A stretch of 64,000 nucleotides of DNA from Aspergillus flavus (Eukaryota > Ascomycota > Eurotiomycetes > Eurotiales > Aspergillaceae). The notes under the pieces were generated by a model. It ran no database searches. It saw only the letters and a list, made by a program, of their open reading frames with translations, and had not been told where the DNA came from. This document shows positions 10,323 through 22,000 of the stretch, one piece after another (positions within the stretch are counted from its first letter, which is position 1; each line of letters begins with the position of its first letter). The stretch covers positions 2,976,001 to 3,040,000 of the forward strand of contig NC_092410.1 of assembly GCF_009017415.1 (NCBI RefSeq), read 5' to 3'. Position numbers and translations under genes: made by a program.

Positions 10323-11521
10323 TTAGATGTATCCCTTCAGAACTGCAATCTCAGCATTGATGATCGAGGATCCAGCGGCTCCAATGACCGTGTTGTGTGA
10401 AAGAGCAGCAAAGCGGAGGTCAAAGTAGCCTCCCTGGGCGCCTTCACGCACCCGGCCCACGCTAACAGTGTATCCGCCGCAGATATCTCTGTCGAGTCTT
10501 GGTTGCGGCCTGTCCGCCTCATCGAATACCCTAATCGCCTCCTTAGGAGCAGAAGGAGCCCCCAACTTCTGCGCTTCGGACTGGTACTCTCTCAGTGCCT
10601 GCACGACCTGTTCGGCGCTCGGTGCTGGGCGGTTCTTAAATCTCAGCGAAACAAATGCCATATGACCGTCGCTAACGTGAACCCGAGTGCAAGTGGCTCC
10701 AACTCGAAGACCAGCCTGCTCCTCGAAGGCGGTAGCATCTGCATTCACAGAACCCAAGATCTTCTGGGCCTCATTCTCGAGCTTATCTTCTTCACCGCTA
10801 ATGAAAGGGATGACGTTATCCAGGATGTCCATGCTGGGTACACCGGGGTAGCCAGCACCCGACAAGGCCTGCTCGGTAAAGACTTCGACCTCTTCAACAG
10901 GGCCAAACTTGGCCTGGAGAGCTGCGAAGGGGATGACGATACCAATGACTGCGCAGTTGGAGTTGCACACAAGGAACCCCTTCTTCAAGCCGAATTCTTT
11001 CCTTTGGTGAGGGATCAAATCAAAGTGATGAGGGTTGACTGTTGGCACAACGAGGGGAACCAAGGGATGCTTGCGGTAGTTCTTTGCGTTCGAAAATACA
11101 GGGATTTCGGCCTTGATGAACTCCATTTCTGGAAAGAGGTTTGTTAGCAATAACCCTTCCAAGGGAGGGCAACCCACATACCAACTTCGCCCGCGATATC
11201 GCTGTTCAGACCGGAGAACACAAGATCACAGTCGGTGAATTGAGAGGCTTTGCAATCCCGGAGAACAAGGTTGCTGAGCTTCTCAGACATAGCCGTAGTC
11301 TGCTTCCATCTTACGGCGTCCTTGTAGGCCTTTCCGGCTGAGCGCTCCGATGCACCGACGGCATGAAGCTCTAGAAAAGGGTGATCGGCGAGCAAAAGGA
11401 TAAACCTCTGGCCCACAGAGCCTGTGGCACCGAGGACACCTATTTATCATCAACATGGTATTCCATAACAAAACATGAGCTAATTCCTCGTACCGCACTT
11501 CTTCTTAGGAGATGATGCCAT
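10323..11521 (-). CDS. hom2: Aspartate-semialdehyde dehydrogenase
   Basis: Three exons (11521-11494, 11439-11182, 11128-10323) encode 363 residues, the usual size. The enzyme reduces aspartyl phosphate to aspartate semialdehyde with NADPH, the shared second step to threonine, methionine and isoleucine. The N terminus shows the nucleotide-binding [10 protein letters not shown], and the catalytic cysteine lies in [10 protein letters not shown] near residue 151. The C-terminal half has the dimerisation region with GGYTVSVGR and a conserved end ([11 protein letters not shown]). The first exon is 28 nt (MASSPKKKC), and both introns carry CTAAC or TTAGC branch-like sites. A TGAGTCA element 231 bp upstream of the ATG suggests Gcn4/CpcA-type amino-acid control. 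Identification is secure. Confidence 0.95.
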
Positions 11522-11974
11522 CTTGATCGAAAACAGATGAGTGAAAGTGCCGACCTAACGCCACTGGATAAGCCGAGAAATTCAAGAGACTAATGTAGAG
11601 ATCATCAATGGTGCTAATTGATTGGAGTAACAACCATCGATGCCCCTTGGAAATGACTTACTCACCGGCTTAACTATGAAAGAGGGGCTTAAAGAAGGAT
11701 ACTTGTGGTATGACTGCGATATCGCTCCGGAATTAGTCACTTGCCACGAGATGAGTCAGCCCCCGCCCTGGCCGTAGATCGATTTTTCTCTTCATTGCCA
11801 TTGGACAGATGGTCTATTTAATCCCACCCAATCAAGTAGGAATTTGTTTCTTTCTTTCTATACTACTAACTAGTAGTAGCACTCAACAGTCTACCTATGT
11901 ACATATTTTCGCCCGTCGAGTATTCTATCTCAATGAAAATTATGTGGAAATTTTGCACATGTTGCCCTCACAAA
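11522..11974. other. Promoter region of the aspartate-semialdehyde dehydrogenase gene
   Basis: About 450 bp containing the dehydrogenase promoter (minus strand) and, at its right end, the 3' flank of the D-lactate dehydrogenase gene. It includes TGAGTCA at 11752-11758 and the near match TTAGTCA about 20 bp away. An open frame at 11809-11991 is AT-rich and unconvincing. Confidence 0.5.
11752..11758. promoter_or_regulatory. Gcn4/CpcA-type site (TGAGTCA)
   Basis: An exact TGAGTCA core sits 231 bp upstream of the aspartate-semialdehyde dehydrogenase ATG. This is the cross-pathway control element bound by Gcn4/CpcA bZIP factors in amino-acid biosynthetic promoters. The gene's function fits; binding itself is inferred. 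Confidence 0.55.
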
Positions 11975-13887
11975 TCATGATTCATCCTTAAAATCAAAAA
12001 TCTTACCAGGGTTCAAGAGCCAATGCGGGTCAAGAGCTTTTTTGAAGCTGCGCATAACATCAATGGTCTCTGGGCCGAGCTCCTTCTGAAGGGATTTCTT
12101 CTTGCCCAGCCCAACACCGTGTTCACCCTACTTTGAGGTCAGTCGTACATACCCGTCGTGAATCAGGCAGGGGATACGTTACAGTGCAAGAACCCTCCAT
12201 CTCAAGAGCACGATCAACCATGTCATAGACGAACTTTTCCACGCGTTCTGTCTCCTCTTGATCCTTGCGATTGTAGAGAATACACGTGTGGAAATTCCCG
12301 TCCCCGATATGGCCAAGAACACTTGCGAAGATCCCAAGATCGTCCAATTCTTTCTTCGTGATTTCTGCTGTCGTTAGCATATGATAAGAAAGCCTTCTTT
12401 ACCCAGGGGCATACCAATAATATCAGGGAGTCTCGAAATCGGCACAGACACATCAGTAGACCATACTTGTGAGCCTTCCTTTTTTAACGCTAGCATGCTC
12501 CACAACGACTGTTTTCGCGCTGACCATAAATCGAGCGCCTCTCGCTCATCTCGGGCGAATTCAAAGGATTCGGCATGGTTCTTTTTCGCCAGGTCTCTGG
12601 TTAAGGTAACACTGTCGAGAACGCCAGCGCTTGTGCCCGAGAACTTGAAAAACAACGATGGTAGCGTTTTCCAACTTCGCCCCGTACCGCCAGCACGGTT
12701 GATAACGTCCATTTGAACATCGTCCAAAATTTCCATGCACTGTACTGGGATCCCTTTCCGTATCAGCAGCATGGCAGTAGATGCAGCGTCGCGCATAGTA
12801 GGAAATGTGACGACACCGACACGTGTTTCCTCTGGAATCGGTGTCAGTTTGAGAGTCGCCTCAGTGACTATACCAAGCGTTCCCTCAGACCCCACAAACA
12901 TGCCTGTCAAGTTGTAGCCAGCAGAAGTCTTGCGCGGACGTCTGCGCGTCTTGACAATGCGCCCATCTGCCAAAACTACTGTAAGATTGATGACCCAATC
13001 TTTCATTGTGCCATACCTCACTGCATTGGTGCCACTGCAATTGGTTCCAATCATTCCGCCGATCATCGCTGAAGGGCCGGGATCAACAGGAAAGAAAAGG
13101 CCAGAGTCCTTGATTTTCTCGTTCAAATCCATCCACTGGATGGATGGTTGAACGACCACATCCATATCGTCTTCATGAAGCTCCAATATCTTGTTCATTG
13201 AGACAAAATCAATTGTTAGGCCGCCATGGACAGCAGCGAAATTGGCCTCAAGACTGGAACCTCCCGAATAAGGAATCATTGGCATTTTGTATTTGTGGCA
13301 AATTTTGGCAATCTCCGCGACGTCCTCCGTGCTCTTTGGATACGCGATAGCAACAGGGAACCGGTCCGCATTGACACTAGACCACTCTGAGAATCCATGT
13401 ACCTGAAGGTCATCCTCATCTGTGCTAATAGCTTCATCGCCCAATTTGGCTCGTAATTCGGCAATGGCCTAGTGGTACAGGAAGCATCAGCTAATGGTAT
13501 CTTTTTATACACGGTAACATACACATTGAAGAGTAACTCTATGAATGTACCCACCTTCTTAAGATCCTGTGTAGACCCATATTGAGGTTGCTTCAGACTC
13601 TCCGGTTGGGACTTATTGCTTGAGATTGCGTAGGCGTAACTGAGTCCGGCAGCCAGGGCAGAGACAAGAAGCGTCCGACTCGCAGTCCAAGAATTTGATG
13701 AGCCAGTAGAGGGCTCGGATATCCCAGCATCGCCGCGTTTTTCACGATCATTGCCGCTCGAACTCGAGCTATTCAACCGCGCGATCCTCGAGCGTTGACA
13801 GACTTCCGGCCGTGGGAGTGTGGGTCGGCGATGGAATACGCGGGGATTTGCGGGGAAACCCCGTGGCAGGCGGGAAAGTGCTCGCAT
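11975..13887 (-). CDS. dld1: D-lactate dehydrogenase (cytochrome), mitochondrial
   Basis: Four exons (13887-13555, 13468-12415, 12364-12183, 12127-11975) encode 573 residues. The FAD enzyme oxidises D-lactate to pyruvate and passes electrons to cytochrome c. The Arg-rich N terminus (MRALSRLPRGFPANPRVFHRR) is a mitochondrial presequence, followed by a hydrophobic anchor near residues 70-85. The FAD-binding region shows PYSGGSSLEANF, GPSAMIGGMIGTNCSG and FVGSEGTLGIVTEATLKL. The C-terminal oxidase domain has GHIGDGNFH and the family-defining CTGEHGVGLGKKK, which is only made by joining the last two exons. The third exon has a CAGCAG acceptor, so one alanine codon may be included or skipped. The final WLLNPGKIFDF is the normal family ending. 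Identification is secure; some paralogues act on 2-hydroxyglutarate instead. Confidence 0.93.
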
Positions 13888-14759
13888 GCCTCAGAATTGT
13901 AGTAAATTTAAATAGCAACCGCAGATATGGGATATCAAAGAGCTGGAGGGAACCCAATTTTCAGAATTAATTTCTCTTGCTATGTCTCGGGGACTGCGAC
14001 AGCTTTATACGCCGCACCTGACTGCCCGCTCTTCATGCGGTAAGCTCATACGCCATCGACACTAATAATGAGGAGTAGCATCGGATATCGGCCGAGTTGG
14101 GGTAGTAAGCAAAAAAACTTGTCATTTAAATTGAGGCCTGTAAAGACCCATTGCTAACTCGGTTATCATCATGTTCCTGAAACTCGGACTCAAGTCCGAT
14201 ACTGCGGAATTCATCCCACACTCAAATGCTTGGCAGGGACGGAGTACAGAGTGATCCACATGTAGGTACATGAAGTTACTTGAAATATATCATTTAATTA
14301 TTAAGGTCATCAATTTGGTGGTACTTTGAGAATTACGGACAATGAGCAATCATGGTTATATAAGCATTCATATTCTATACAAATTACTGGCCTATGGCTC
14401 CACAAGTAAATACCAAAAGTACAATTTCTTAGAACGGTTGATTTTATTAGCCCTCGAATGATTTGACCCTCAAACCTTTAAAAAAACAAAAAAATAAGAA
14501 AAACATGGATGAGAAAATTATTTCCTTTACTTTGTACGTACTGTGCCCATAACCTATCCGCCTGATGGACAGTACAAGTAGTAATATATCGGACTAGATA
14601 GTTGGCGGGGCAACGGCGGCCGTACACACTCCTCATTTTCCCTCTCTCCACTTAACATGCTGGGCGGAGTGTTCCGGAATCAGACAAACGACCTCCTAGT
14701 TGACCAGAATAGACTAAGATACCCACTGACGGCTACCCCATGGGAAAATAGTTTAAACA
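13888..14759. other. Divergent intergenic region
   Basis: 870 bp between the D-lactate dehydrogenase start and the coiled-coil protein start, so it should hold both promoters. The middle (about 14260-14560) is strongly AT-rich with a short A-tract (14480-14506). One near copy of the TACGGAGTA motif occurs at 14239-14247. No gene was seen. Confidence 0.5.
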
Positions 14760-17700
14760 ATGCAAGACAGTGCTGACCTCGTTGGGCGCGAGGTGGAGCG
14801 CCTCATCACAGCGCCATATGCACCCTCCCTCCAGGTACGCCGGACCTCATGCTCTATACTTGTAAATCCTAGTCACATTAGCTGATAGTCATTCCAGGAC
14901 CTCTATGACTTGGTTCAACATACACCTAATGTGTCACTCCGCTCCTGGGCTTCCCATAAGCCGTGCCAGGTAGGGGCTCTGGTTGATGCTTTGGTAGACG
15001 GCCTGTCTCGCTCCAGCTTCGCTTTGCATTTGATTAGCATATTCAGTAAGAGGTTCATATGTGTTTTACTTACCAGAAGCATGCTAACACCTCGTAGCAT
15101 CACTATCTGCTTTTCGCGACAGCTTACTGGAGCGTTATCCATGTATCCTGGACCAGTTCCTCCAGAAGGCTATGGAAGATGATGGTACCGAGGTCAGTCA
15201 CCCTTTGAATCTCATGAATTGATAACCAATCAATCAGATGGGACCTTTGCGCATTTCACTTTCAATAAGCTGACTGGTGTAGTATATACCCGTTTGCACC
15301 GCAATCTTATCGTCTCCTCTCCGGGCTGGTTTTATCCCACCCGCGCGGCTTGCGCCCTTCCTCAAGCAACTAATCAGCACAACAGAGGACAATCCCTGCG
15401 CGGAAAAGATCCTTCCCATTTACAAGATCATGACCGGCTTGCAGTCCTCACCGAGAGTTCTCCACGGCATCCCACCGGAGATCATGTCTAGCCTCCAAAT
15501 AGAGCTCACTAAAACGCTACGCAATCTGGACGATCATATGGGCAACCTCCTCTGCCTCGCTACCTTTGCTCGTATCGCATCTTCTCAGAGAGTACCTAGA
15601 GGCGATGAGAGCGCACAGCAAGTCCCTGGCTGGTTACAGAACATTAGGCATTTCTTTGGTGCAAAGCGCGGCCTGAAAACGTTAGATCTCGTTGTTCTGC
15701 GGGTAATACTTGCTTGCTCAACGAGCTGCCAAAGTCTGATGACCGATCAGGCCGCGGAAAGTATCAAACTAGGAATTGAGATATGCGCGACCGTGGAGGG
15801 AAGTCAGCGAGAGTCTTGGATACAGAGCAACTCGTCCAAGATTGCGAAGCTTTGCGAGAAAGTCACGAGGGATAATATCGATCCTGAAGTGCAGATGCTG
15901 GTATGATTCGAGACACAACAAGAAATTATCGAGGACCGCCCACAATTAACAATCCTTGTAGGGTATAACGTTCTTGGTTTATCTCCTCCCAACGGCCACC
16001 TTGCCGTCTGGATTACCTGAAGTTGCTTTGCACTGGCTCTTGTCAGAGAACAGCACACGCATACTAGCAGCACTGCCTCAGGAATATATTTCACGGTTGG
16101 CAGAGGCGAATGTGGTAAGTCAAAACAATGCGCCTATAGAAAACAATACTAAGTGCTTTAAGCTTTGTCCGGGGCAGACTGCGATGTGTAGGATCATGGA
16201 TTATGTGATTGCCACATTAAGCACCAGGCACTCCGCAGATGCTGCTAATGTGGATACTATCCGCGTGGCACAATCACTTGTGATCGGGTTACAGAATGTG
16301 GTCTCACAGGGTTTTGGCACTACTGCAGCAGAGGCTACTTTAACCCGGCTTAAGGGATCCATCGATGAGCTAATCGAAAGCTTTCCAAGACGGCCTTACT
16401 TACCATCATGCCAGAACTCCACTATATGCTACACATTCGTTTCAGAGTCAGAGAATGAATTGCTCTACGACCTATTCTCATTATATTTTCAGGCTTCGCT
16501 TTCACCAAGTCTAGATCAAGGCGCTTCCCACTTGACCCACATCGATTCTTTTCGGGCGTTTATGTTCAAAGCCAGGAATCTGATATGCCACAATACCTGT
16601 TCATACTCCGAAATTAAGCCTCTCAAACTTAGGGGAACAGTCCCATTTCTGACGATCCATGATGAACGTCCTAACTCAAGGAATGACTGGAGAGCTGGAT
16701 TATCAGAGACCCTTATGTTAAGCGCACGCACATCACATGATAGCATGATGCAAAAAGTTGAGGAAATATGCCATGATCTGGAACGCCGTTGTGGCAGTAT
16801 TGAGGCTCCCTTAAGGGCCGTCGAAGAAGAGCGACGCAAGATATCGCTCGAAGCACAGGAAGCGAAAAAACACAATGACGAGCTGAGATTACAGTTGCAG
16901 CAAGCATCCAGAACAATTGATGAGCTTCAACAAAACATGTCTCGTCTCGAAGTTCATGCCGAAGCTGCATCTGCTCGTATTGAGGAGTTAACAGTAAGCC
17001 TTGATGCGGCACGAGGAGAGCTAGAGGATCAACGGCGCGACTCCCAAGAGGCCGCCAACCGGGACCGAGAAAACGCAAGAACCAGAGAGCTGGATTTGAT
17101 TGCCTCGGTAGCAGAAAAAGAGGAGCAGCTAGAACAGTTACAGGAAGATGCCCATCGACAAAGGGAAGAGAGTGGCCGGCTACAGCAGATGCTTGACGCT
17201 AGGTCGAAAGAGAGAGACGCCGCTATTGAACAAAATGCAATGTTTGAGCAAGACATGGCAAAGCTTCGTGAATGCATAGAGGAATATCGGTTACTGCTAA
17301 CGGGAAAGGATGAGGAGGTCGCTCGACTGCAGGCTGCCAAGGAAGATATAGAGACCTTGATGGAAACCTTACAAAGCAAGGTAGGATACATCGAGACTAT
17401 CTGGATCTATTGACAAGCTGCTGAACCTGGCCTACAGTTAAACGAAGAGGTTTCGGAATCCGATAATATCAGATCCGCCCTCCGTGAAGCTGAACTGAAT
17501 TTCAAAAGAGAGTTAGCTACTCTTACGGAGCAATTCGAGGTACAATTGTCTGCAAGTGCTGCAGAGGTAAGGCGTTCGAATTATAGTTTTATTTCGAGCA
17601 CTGTTCTAACTTGACATGTAGGGCACAAAGCAAAAGGAGGAGATCGCAACGTTACAGGCTACTATGCAGGCTGCTGCCTCTACTGCCTGTAGGGAGCTGC

Positions 17701-18473
17701 AGACAAAAGAGAAGAGGATACAGTACCTGGAAAAGAAGGTACGGAGAAGAATGCCTCTTGAGCTTTATTAGATTATTTGTTTCTTTATCTTCCTATTGTT
17801 TTTACTCCTTCGGTTAACTCTGGTTATGATATAGGTGCAACATCTACGAGATGAGCGAGCAGCTAAAGCACGTGAATTTTCCGAGGCCCAGCAACATATC
17901 ACCCGACTAATGACTGTGATGGGTTGGAAACCCGACACTACAAATACGACAACCTCAGGCAGACAATCGCGGTCAAGATCTTCGCTGGGACCGTCGCAAG
18001 CGGCAGTGACACAACAACAAACGCATCCCGAGGATGAATGTTCGCAGCCGCAAGCCGATATTATTCTTGCTCAGTCTTTTGAGACAGATACGTCCCAGTT
18101 TGGCGGGCGTAGTCCGAAGAGATCTAGGATCACCGCTTTCCCTGTGGCCGAGTTACCAGCAGAGTCCCACGAGAGCACCGAAAACAAGGCGAGACATCCA
18201 GTTTACCGTAGAGGTGGTACTAGGCAGTCGCGTGACCGAACGGTGCTAGGAGACACAGATCAGAATAGCCAGCCCAGTTCACAAGAAAACAACAAGTCAA
18301 TTTCTAACCGACGGGGATCGTTCAAAGACGTCCAATCTTACGGTGGTGCTAATGAGAACCACCTCCAGGATGTAAACCTGGATATGGATCTGGAATTTTC
18401 GAAGGATTTTCTTTTCACCAGCACTTCTCTTTCCCAGGCAACTGATGAGCACAACCCTCAGCCCGAGATCTGA
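14760..18473 (+). CDS. Large coiled-coil protein with SQ/TQ-rich tail, function unknown
   Basis: My model has nine exons: 14760-14834, 14898-15045, 15098-15192, 15283-15900, 15962-16114, 16178-17380, 17438-17566, 17622-17738, 17835-18473, giving about 1058 residues. The 16115-16177 intron is in frame (63 nt), so retention would add 21 residues. The N-terminal 500 residues are helical without a recognised domain. About residues 530-790 form a continuous acidic/basic coiled coil (RAVEEERRKISLEAQEAKKH, RELDLIASVAEKEEQLEQLQ). The last 180 residues look disordered and carry at least seven SQ or TQ pairs (GPSQ, VTQ, CSQ, TSQ, NSQ, SSQ, LSQ), like targets of ATM/ATR-type kinases. The donor at 15193 is GTCAGT, slightly atypical. 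The RNA-dependent RNA polymerase gene follows 600 bp downstream on the same strand. I do not recognise the protein; exon junctions in the first third are the least certain. Confidence 0.7.
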
Positions 18474-19073
18474 TGCTGATGGGTCTATCTTTCTGATGAA
18501 ATTTTGATGAATAATGATACACTAAAATCGGCATGCTTTGTTTAGGTTATTTTTTAGAATACTTTCTCGTCCATAATAAATTAAGACAGTGATCACAGGT
18601 TGCTGCTTTCTACAAAGATCACATCTACAACAACATCCATTATGTGAAGTAGCAGCTTGAAAAGGTTCTAGTCTTTTGATATCCCACTTATGGTGTAAAA
18701 TTAATTCACTTCAGGCTGTAATTCAACTTGCAAACGTACAGACCTCCACGAGTAACTTGTAAAGTCGACAGGTCAAAAGTTCGAACCTCCTGGGTTATCA
18801 AGGTCTTTGGGCCATGTCAACTCCCTATTAGAATGGCTGCATTATCATGGTACAACAATAAGTAGAGTTATTTAAAGATGTAGGGGGTTCTTTGTTCACT
18901 GCGTGGATGGGATGCATTTTCTTTTGTCCCTGTTTTCTTTGGATTTCATTGATCTTAGTAGTGTGTTTCTTTACCTCATATAATCTACTCTTTCCTTCCA
19001 CACAAGTGAAGTAGATTTGGGAAGGGACTGCTAGGGAAATACTGATCACGGGCAACAACAAAAAATTGCAGAA
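18474..19073. other. Spacer upstream of the RNA polymerase gene
   Basis: 600 bp holding the 3' flank of the coiled-coil gene and the promoter and leader of the RNA-dependent RNA polymerase gene. A GTTCGAACC segment near 18779 resembles a tRNA B-box, but no tRNA fold surrounds it. Nothing else was seen. Confidence 0.5.
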
Positions 19074-22000
19074 ATGCAAAGAGCAACTGAAAAACCTCAG
19101 TTGAGTGAACGTGAACATGGGAGAGGATCTAGGAAGCAAAGATCTAGAAAGGGAAAGAAGCACCACAAGCGGTCTTCAACGCTGGGGCCTTCCTCTCAGA
19201 CTTCCTCCAGTACTAACAAGGGCAGTGAGGACAGAAGCTCTTCCACTGCAACATACCAGACTGGTGTCAGTCCCCATCGTGCCCTTACCACTAGTGAGAG
19301 CTGCCTTCACAACACAACTGACCCTTTCCTTCATTCACGTTCACATTCTCCCTCTCTTTCATCCTCTTCCACCTCATCTTCCGCTTTCAACCGTCGATCA
19401 TCGCGATCATTGACCACCATGTCACATAATCGTCGTGGTAACCGCTCGAGAGACTTTGGCCGCCCCGGTCAAGGTACCTCACGTCAGCCTCAGAATTCAT
19501 CTCGGCTGCAACAACAGCCGGCCCAGTTATTGCTGGCTCCATGGACATTCTGGGATACTGTAGCTGTGAACCTATTCAACCTTCCGAGGGAAATTAACAC
19601 ACGTATCCTTTGGCAAACATTCTCGAGCGAGGGCTATGTCTCTTCTATTGATCTATTCGAGGACTCTCATGGCAACAGAGACTCTAGAGGGAAAATCCGC
19701 TTCAAGTAAGACTCACTGAACTCTCACTATACAACTACTAATTGTTCTCACATCTCGACAGACCACCTCCTAAAACAGATTTTTGGAGGAAGGGATTATA
19801 CACCATCAAGCTTCCCAACGGTCGAACGTCAGTCATCAACATTGGACTTGACTTGAATCGTGAAGAACCTCAGATCGCTAGTCCGGTCCGTTCTGGCGTC
19901 TCATACCCAGTTGAAGTCGTAAGTGTAATGCTTCATGGATCGACTTTTCGGGGCTCTGACTTTCTATGTAGAAATTGCCAATCCTGTCTATGGATATAGG
20001 TGTACTGCTCAGTGAGACAACGATGCTTCCAATGCGTTCTGTCGGCTCTGGCGAGAATGAGAGCTCCCGACTAGTGCTTAATCTGAAGCAAAAAGCTCTG
20101 TTCGTGTACTTCCAGCTTCCCATCTTCACCCCGGGCTATAAACCCACTCCAGCCAGCGGTATGCTTCAGGAATATCGCCTGAAGATCCCCTTCGTCCAAC
20201 TAAGTCGGATCTTCCAGGTGCGAGATACCGTAACAGGAGATATATCGCATTTCATAGTGCTAGACTCGCCTCCACTTTATCATCGTCGCATCAACAATAT
20301 TGATGTAACTCATTCAGAGGAAAACAATACATGGAGAGAGTCGGAGACCTGGTACCGGCAGACATATATAGTCCGCAATGCGTTAGAGTTACCTTACCTT
20401 CCTATCGGTCTGAAAAAGGCAAAGGCTGTGATAGACATAGGTGAGTGTCTACCCTTACGACTGTTACACAGGACTAGTGTTGATTAATTTTGTAGGTCGT
20501 TGGAACACCTTCAAGATAACGTATCCTAGAGATGCTGATTTCAAAGGGAAGCTGACGCTTTTGTGCGATATTCTCAAAGACTACAACGTCACGTTTCAAG
20601 ACACAGATCGGTTTACCCAGTGGGACACGAACGTGGAGATGAATCCGCCCATTTGGAAGTGGATTGATTTGTCTGACTCCCAACCACCAAGGAAGGCATG
20701 TTCGTTGGAAGATCTCTTCGACCATAACTTTGTTCATTTGCCCTTTCAGGTCCGCTACCAACTTGAGGTGTGTATCTCGAACGGGTATCTTTCCGAGTTC
20801 ACGATGACCCGCGAATTTGCTGTCAAACTGTCTGAACTCGGAGAGACGCAAGCGGTGAAGCTCTTGGAGCATGTGTCCGCGAAGAAGCAGGTGTATTATG
20901 ACCCGATGAAGATCTTCGACCTGAAGTTCATCAAAGGGGTGACTCAAGCGAAGATCCCCCCTTACTGCTGTTATATGCATTCAGCCAGAATCACACCAAG
21001 CACCATCTATTACAACACGCCAACAGTGGACATCTCCAACCGCGTCATCAGACGCTTTATCGAGCATGCAGATCGCTTCCTTCGAGTACGATTTACGGAC
21101 GAGAAGCTGCTAGGTCGAATCAATTCCACGACTGACAGTACAATGGACGAAATATTTACTCGCATTAAGAGAGCATTGACCAACGGTATTGTGATTGGCG
21201 ATAGGCGCTACGAATTCCTCGCGTTTGGTAATTCCCAATTCCGTGAGCATGGTGCCTACTTCTTCGCTCCTTTACCAAATCTTACAGCTGCCAATATCCG
21301 TGCCTGGATGGGACACTTCAACAGCATACGTAATGTTGCTAAGCATGCTGCAAGGTTGGGGCAATGCTTCTCGACGACCCGGGCCATTGCTGGTTGTCCA
21401 GTAGACGTAGTTAAGATCGAGGACGTCGAACGTAACGGGTATAACTTCTCCGATGGTGTCGGGAGGATCTCGCGGTTTCTTGCTCAAATGTCTATGTCGG
21501 AACTCAAGATTAAAACACCAACCGGAGAGCCTCCCTCTGCATTTCAGTTCCGTTTGGGCGGCTGTAAGGGAATGCTCGCTGTCTCCTCCGAGGCCCAGCG
21601 CCAAGAAGTACACATTCGAAAGAGCCAGTTCAAATTTGCAGCTATCCACAACGGGTTGGAAATCGTTCGCTGGTCTCAATTCTCTATGGCCACGCTGAAT
21701 CGACAGCTCATCATCGTGTTGTCAACGCTAGGTATTCCGGACCAAGTATTCCATGCAAAACTCCACACCATGCTACAGGGACTCGATCAAGCATTGGAGA
21801 GCGATCCACAGGCTATCTACTGGCTCAAGAAATATGTAGATCCAAATCAGATGACCCTCACAATCAGTCAAATGGTCCTCGATGGTTTCAGGAGATCGAA
21901 AGAGCCTTTCTTGACCTCTGTTCTAACACTGTGGAGGGCATGGCATCTTAAATATTTGAAAGAGAAGGCCAGGATTGCTGTCGACCAAGGGGCATGTCTT

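Noticed and set aside
18770..18800. tRNA-like B-box (GTTCGAACC)
   Set aside because: The flanking bases do not form a T stem, and no A-box, anticodon arm or acceptor stem could be placed around it.
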